DNA from: Bacillota bacterium
GTDB lineage: Bacteria > Bacteroidota > Bacteroidia > Bacteroidales > Bacteroidaceae
Length of the DNA: 64,000 nt
Direction of reading: 5' to 3'
Assembly: GCA_023664625.1 (NCBI GenBank)
Contig: JAMPFD010000007.1
Coordinates: 62,001 to 126,000 of the forward strand
In this document: positions 60,276-64,000 of the stretch, piece after piece
Layout of the letters: every line of letters starts with the position of its first letter
How positions within the stretch are numbered: the stretch's first letter is position 1
Made by a program: the position numbers and the translations under genes
Notes under the pieces: model-generated
Told to the model about the DNA's origin: nothing
What the model saw: only the letters and a program-made list of their open reading frames with translations
The model's database searches: none

Positions 60276-62336
60276 ATGGCAAAAGGAAATATTGGAGTGA
60301 CGACAGAGAACATATTCCCTGTCATTAAGAAATTCTTGTATAGTGATCAGGAAATCTTTCTTCGCGAGATGGTTTCCAACGCTGTTGATGCGTCACAGAA
60401 ACTGAAGACACTTGCACAGAAAGGCGAATTCTCCGGCAGTGTGGACAATCTTAAGGTCTCCGTTTCTCTGGACAAAGAGGCGAAGACCTTGACAATCAGT
60501 GATAACGGTATAGGCATGACTGAGGAGGAAATTGACCGTTATATCAATCAGATTGCATTCTCCGGTGTTACGGACTTCCTGGAGAAGTTCAAGGATGATG
60601 CCAATCAGATAATAGGACATTTCGGTCTCGGCTTCTATTCCTCATTCATGGTTTCCGACAAGGTTGACATCGTTACATTGTCTTATAAGGATGGCGCAAA
60701 GGCTGTGAAATGGACTTGTGACGGTTCTCCGGAGTATGAGATTACAGATGCAGAGAAGGCGGAGCACGGTACGGACATCATTCTTCATATCTCTGACGAC
60801 TGTAAGGAATTCCTGGAGCAGCAGAAAATTCAGGATTTGCTTAACAAATACTGTAAGTTCATGTCCGTTCCTGTCGCCTTCGGCAAGAAGCAGGAGTGGA
60901 GCTCTGAGGATAAAAAGATGGTTGACACAGAAGAGGATAATATCGTCAACAGTGTTGAGCCTATGTGGGTGAAGGCTCCGTCATCACTTACCGATGAGGA
61001 CTATAAGAGCTTCTACCGCACTCTCTATCCTATGTCTGATGAACCTCTGTTCTGGATTCACTTAAATGTAGACTATCCGTTCAATCTGACCGGTATCCTC
61101 TATTTTCCAAAGGTTAAATCAAATCTTGAACTGACACGCAACAAGATACAACTCTACTGCAACCAGGTGTTCGTTACTGATCAGGTTGAGGGCATCGTGC
61201 CGGAGTTCCTCACACTGCTTCATGGTGTGATAGACTCTCCGGATATTCCGCTCAATGTCTCTCGCTCTTACCTTCAAAGCGATGCTAATGTCAAGAAAAT
61301 CAGTACTTATATCACAAAGAAAGTTGCTGATCGCCTGAAGTCTATTTTCAATGACAACCGTAAGGAGTATGAAGAGAAGTGGGATTCGCTGAAGCTTTTC
61401 ATAAACTATGGCATGCTCTCGCAGATGGATTTCTACGACCGCGCAAAGGATTTTGCACTGCTGAAGGATATTGACGGCAAGTTCTTCACTTATGATGAGT
61501 ATAAGGAACTTATAAAGGAGCATCAGACCGACAAGGACGGCAATCTTGTCTATCTTTATGCAACCGATAGGGAGACGCAGTATTCCTATATCAAGGCGGC
61601 ACAGGATAAGGGTTATTCCGTGTTGATGTTCGACGGTGAACTTGACGTTCCGGCTGTACAGGTATTTGAGCAGCATTTCGAAAAGGCGCGTTTCACACGT
61701 GTCGACTCTGACATTGTGGAGCGTCTTATAGTGAAGGAGGATGCTAAGAAGAATACGCTGTCAGCAGCGGAGACTGACAACTTGTCAGCCGTATTCCGGA
61801 GTCAGTTGCCAAAGATTGAGAAGACACAGTTCAATATTGAGGTGGAGGCACTTGGCGCAGAACAGAAGCCTGTTGTCATTACCCAGAATGAATGGATGCG
61901 CCGTATGAAGGAAATGTCACATCTTCAGGCCGGCATGTCTTTCTATGGTGAGATGCCTGACTCATTCGGAATGGTTCTAAACTCCGACCATCCGCTTATT
62001 GCCAAGGTGCTCAGTGACACGGATGCGGCGTGCGCAGACCAATTGAAGCCTATTGACGGTGAGATAAAGGGACTTGAGGCTCGCAAGACTGTTCTTGAGC
62101 AGAGCAAGGCAGGCAAGAAGGATGATGAGATTCCTCAGGATGAAAAGGATGATCTCGCAAAGACTGAGAAGGATCTCGCTGCACAGCAGGAGGCACGCAA
62201 GAAGGTGCTTGCCGACTATGCGCGGCAGAATGATATGGTTCATCAGCTCATCGACCTTGCCCTCCTTCAGAACGGCATGCTCCGCGGGGAGGCTCTCGAG
62301 AACTTCCTCTCTCGCAGCATCAGCATGATAAAGTAA
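60276..62336 (+). CDS. htpG: Molecular chaperone HtpG (Hsp90)
   Basis: This is a 686-residue cytosolic ATP-dependent chaperone. The GHKL ATPase domain is clear: FLREMVSNAVDASQK, DNGIGMTEEEID and GHFGLGFYSSFMVSDKVDIV. The middle domain has EPMWVKAPSSLTDEDYKSFY and LNVSRSYLQSDANVKK with the catalytic-loop Arg. The C-terminal dimerisation part carries a charged insert (KAGKKDDEIPQDEKDDLAKT), common in Bacteroidetes. Length is slightly long for the family but normal for this phylum. It is a single gene with a hairpin downstream. Confidence 0.95.
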   Translation: MAKGNIGVTTENIFPVIKKFLYSDQEIFLREMVSNAVDASQKLKTLAQKGEFSGSVDNLKVSVSLDKEAKTLTISDNGIGMTEEEIDRYINQIAFSGVTDFLEKFKDDANQIIGHFGLGFYSSFMVSDKVDIVTLSYKDGAKAVKWTCDGSPEYEITDAEKAEHGTDIILHISDDCKEFLEQQKIQDLLNKYCKFMSVPVAFGKKQEWSSEDKKMVDTEEDNIVNSVEPMWVKAPSSLTDEDYKSFYRTLYPMSDEPLFWIHLNVDYPFNLTGILYFPKVKSNLELTRNKIQLYCNQVFVTDQVEGIVPEFLTLLHGVIDSPDIPLNVSRSYLQSDANVKKISTYITKKVADRLKSIFNDNRKEYEEKWDSLKLFINYGMLSQMDFYDRAKDFALLKDIDGKFFTYDEYKELIKEHQTDKDGNLVYLYATDRETQYSYIKAAQDKGYSVLMFDGELDVPAVQVFEQHFEKARFTRVDSDIVERLIVKEDAKKNTLSAAETDNLSAVFRSQLPKIEKTQFNIEVEALGAEQKPVVITQNEWMRRMKEMSHLQAGMSFYGEMPDSFGMVLNSDHPLIAKVLSDTDAACADQLKPIDGEIKGLEARKTVLEQSKAGKKDDEIPQDEKDDLAKTEKDLAAQQEARKKVLADYARQNDMVHQLIDLALLQNGMLRGEALENFLSRSISMIK

Positions 62337-62485
62337 GCTGTTTCTCCCAGTGAACTTCAGCCATGGGTAAATCTTTTCCGTCTGGTTCATATGGGATGGA
62401 CAGATAAGTGACTTCTGAGAATTATTTAAGGCAAGAAACTTCTCCGCTATAAAATATTTCTTACAGTTGCTTAGACCGATATGAT

Positions 62486-62530
62486 AAGCAGGACACAAGG
62501 GGCAAGCGTTTGCTCTCCTGTGTCCTGCTT
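62486..62530 (+). terminator. Strong hairpin downstream of htpG
   Basis: AAGCAGGACACA pairs with TGTGTCCTGCTT, extended by inner pairing of GGCAAGC with its partner around a short loop; TCTGTGTTATTG follows. It lies 150 bases past the htpG stop. Confidence 0.7.
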
Positions 62531-62624
62531 TCTGTGTTATTGTAATGTTAAGTCCTTATTCGTATGCGGACATAAGAGACTTTTACATAAAGGAAATTGT
62601 TGGTTTAACTTTTGTTGTTTAAAT

Positions 62625-63235
62625 ATGAAAATGATGGAAACGGATATGTTCTGCATGTTTGATCCTCTCAAGGATGATGTGAAAACAGTACCGGCTTTAC
62701 CGGGAAATTATATTCTGGTGTTACGGGAAAATAGTAAACTTCCGGATATTGGTCTCCCGGTGACTTTTACTGAGTTTAGAAATTATAAAGTTATTTATGT
62801 CGGCTTAGCCAGTCGTAGTATTAAAGATAGAGATATATAGAAGCACTTTACGGGAAACGCCGGAGGGTCAACTCTGAGGAAGAGTCTTGGTTGTTTGTTT
62901 GGATATGATTTAATACCGCGTGATTCCAATTATAATAATAATGGAAAAACTAAATTTAATGTTACGGATGAAAATGAACTGTCGGCTTGGATGAAAAAAA
63001 TCTGTTGCTTTTTTATTATCCAAATGAGGATTTTGACAATATGGAGTCACTTTTGATACAAGACTTAAATCCACCGTTAAATTTAGATAAGAACCATAAT
63101 GCTGTTAATTCGGAATTTAGAAAATATTTGTCAGTACTAAGAAATAACAAACCCAAAATGCCTTGTCTTAACATGGAAAAAGCATGTGTAAAACAAATGT
63201 CAAAGGTAAAAAAAATATTGTGGAAAATCAACTAA
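62625..63235 (+). pseudogene. Broken GIY-YIG-type nuclease-like gene
   Basis: An ATG at 62625 opens a frame with PGNYILVLRENSKLPD and YKVIYVGLASRSIKDRD, which look like the GNYI...YVG motifs of GIY-YIG proteins. A TAG stops it at 62838-62840, but the frame continues sensibly after it (KHFTGNAGGSTLRKSLGCLF). A second break at a run of seven A (about 62992-62998) moves the rest to another frame (NLLLFYYPNEDFDNMESLLI to 63235). The product would be about 200 residues. One nonsense mutation and one frameshift make it a pseudogene. Family call is by pattern. Confidence 0.65.
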
Positions 63236-63267
63236 GGGGTGTACCGAATCTGTGCGGCACACCCCTT
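63234..63267. terminator. Terminator between GIY-YIG pseudogene and glnN
   Basis: The stem AAGGGGTGTACCG / CGGCACACCCCTT with an eight-base loop is followed by TTTTGTGG on the plus strand. It separates convergent genes; the glnN stop is at 63296. Confidence 0.75.
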
Positions 63268-63295
63268 TTGTGGTTTTTGGATAGGAATGTTTTTC

Positions 63296-64000
63296 CTACT
63301 TTATGAACAGCATTTCCCTGTATTTTGGGAGTGTCCACAGCTCATCGGAGATAAGGAGTTCGAGACTGTCAATCTCTTCTCTGATCTCCTCCATGAGCGG
63401 TGCTACGGTATCATGATATGCGACAGCCTTCTCCCTTTCTGACGATATGCGGTTGGCCACTTTTCTGTTGTCAATAAGTTTTGTTACGCCAGCCTCAATG
63501 CGTTCAATGCGTTCTGCTATTTCACGTATGATTTCCTTATTGCGGTGTGTCAGTTTCTTGCACTCTTCAGCATCGAATATTTTATACATATTCTCTACAA
63601 GTTCTACAAGTTCTGACTGATATTTTGTTGCTGTAGGTATGATATGGTTGAGCGAGAGGTCGCCGAGAACGCGTGCTTCAATCTGTATCTTTTTGGTATA
63701 TGTTTCCCACTTTACTTCGTTCCTTGCCTCCAATTCACATCTTCTCATGACATTCATGGATTCAAACATTCTTACACTGTCATTGTCAAGGTACCTGTCG
63801 AATACGACCGGACAGGAACTTTCTGTATCAAGCCCTCTTTTCTCAGCCTCCAGCTTCCATTCTTCAGAGTATCCGTTGCCGTCAAAGTGTATAGGCTTGC
63901 ATGTTACAATGTCCTCACGAAGGATTTTAACCACAGCCTCATATTTCTCTTCGCCTGCCTCCACAAGTGCATCGACCCTTTGCCGAAAGTCGGCGAGAGC
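63296..64000 (-). CDS. glnN: Glutamine synthetase type III, C-terminal part (cut by window end)
   Basis: The 234 visible codons are open to the window edge. The sequence matches the C terminus of GSIII, the large glutamine synthetase of Bacteroidales: HFDGNGYSEEWKLEAEKRGL, KWETYTKKIQIEARVLGDLS, LNHIIPTATKYQSELVELVE, NRKVANRISSEREKAVAYHD and the end WTLPKYREMLFIK. The enzyme makes glutamine from glutamate, ammonia and ATP. The catalytic beta-grasp and active-site part lie beyond the window. There is no internal damage. Confidence 0.92.
   Translation of the reverse strand, partial: ALADFRQRVDALVEAGEEKYEAVVKILREDIVTCKPIHFDGNGYSEEWKLEAEKRGLDTESSCPVVFDRYLDNDSVRMFESMNVMRRCELEARNEVKWETYTKKIQIEARVLGDLSLNHIIPTATKYQSELVELVENMYKIFDAEECKKLTHRNKEIIREIAERIERIEAGVTKLIDNRKVANRISSEREKAVAYHDTVAPLMEEIREEIDSLELLISDELWTLPKYREMLFIK

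Overview
The window holds most of an integrated prophage (about 1-42,800) joined to Bacteroidales chromosome (about 42,870-64,000). A Prevotella-like host is the best reading. The chromosomal genes (ppdK, rlmD, recN, dnaN, enolase, htpG, a type III glutamine synthetase and a DUF4835/PorD-like protein) fit that order. Promoters of the Bacteroidetes type (TTTG, about 20 bp, TAnnTTTG) precede several host genes, and GGTTAC/GTAACC repeats of a kind I associate with Prevotella lie near 47,540-47,625. The genus is an inference.

Prophage, left to right. 1-2,089: a lysis cassette on the minus strand, mostly chained by ATGA overlaps (holin-like membrane protein, TM/coiled-coil protein, HExxH mini-metalloprotein, amidase endolysin, spanin-like protein cut by the window edge). 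2,152-11,001: a complete diversity-generating retroelement (DGR), also on the minus strand: a 2,182-residue receptor-binding type protein with the variable repeat (VR) in its C-terminal lectin-like fold, an untranslated template repeat (TR), a structured spacer, the reverse transcriptase, and a small coupled ORF. TR and VR differ at 10 of 113 positions, and all 10 are adenines of the TR coding strand. 11,018-15,547: tail-tip and connector-type proteins, major capsid protein (with its own terminator) and scaffold. 15,691-19,224 (plus strand): a small-terminase candidate, an intramembrane rhomboid protease, the large terminase and two small genes. 19,262-40,386 (minus strand): portal, a 5,782-residue polyvalent protein (ParB-like, nuclease-like, pyrophosphatase-like, N6-methyltransferase, strawberry-notch helicase, metallopeptidase and membrane regions), and two coiled-coil virion proteins. 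40,480-42,683: a small DNA-binding-type protein, a repeat-rich control region with TGTACA boxes, and a tyrosine recombinase at the chromosomal junction. No tape-measure or tail-tube gene is seen, so a short-tailed (podovirus-like) particle that injects large proteins is likely.

Chromosome. ppdK and rlmD are divergently transcribed. dnaN, a DnaQ-like exonuclease, a DUF4835 protein, recN and a TPR/dead-protease lipoprotein-like gene form a minus-strand run. An SSB-like DUF3127 protein, an FtsX-like permease, a SpoU methyltransferase, enolase and HtpG are on the plus strand. Two genes are broken: an acyltransferase (59.3-60.2 kb) and a GIY-YIG-type protein (62.6-63.2 kb). The window ends inside glnN.

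The most notable finds are the DGR with its readable mutagenesis record, the giant injected polyprotein, and the phage rhomboid protease next to a capsid protein that has a hydrophobic signal-like N terminus.
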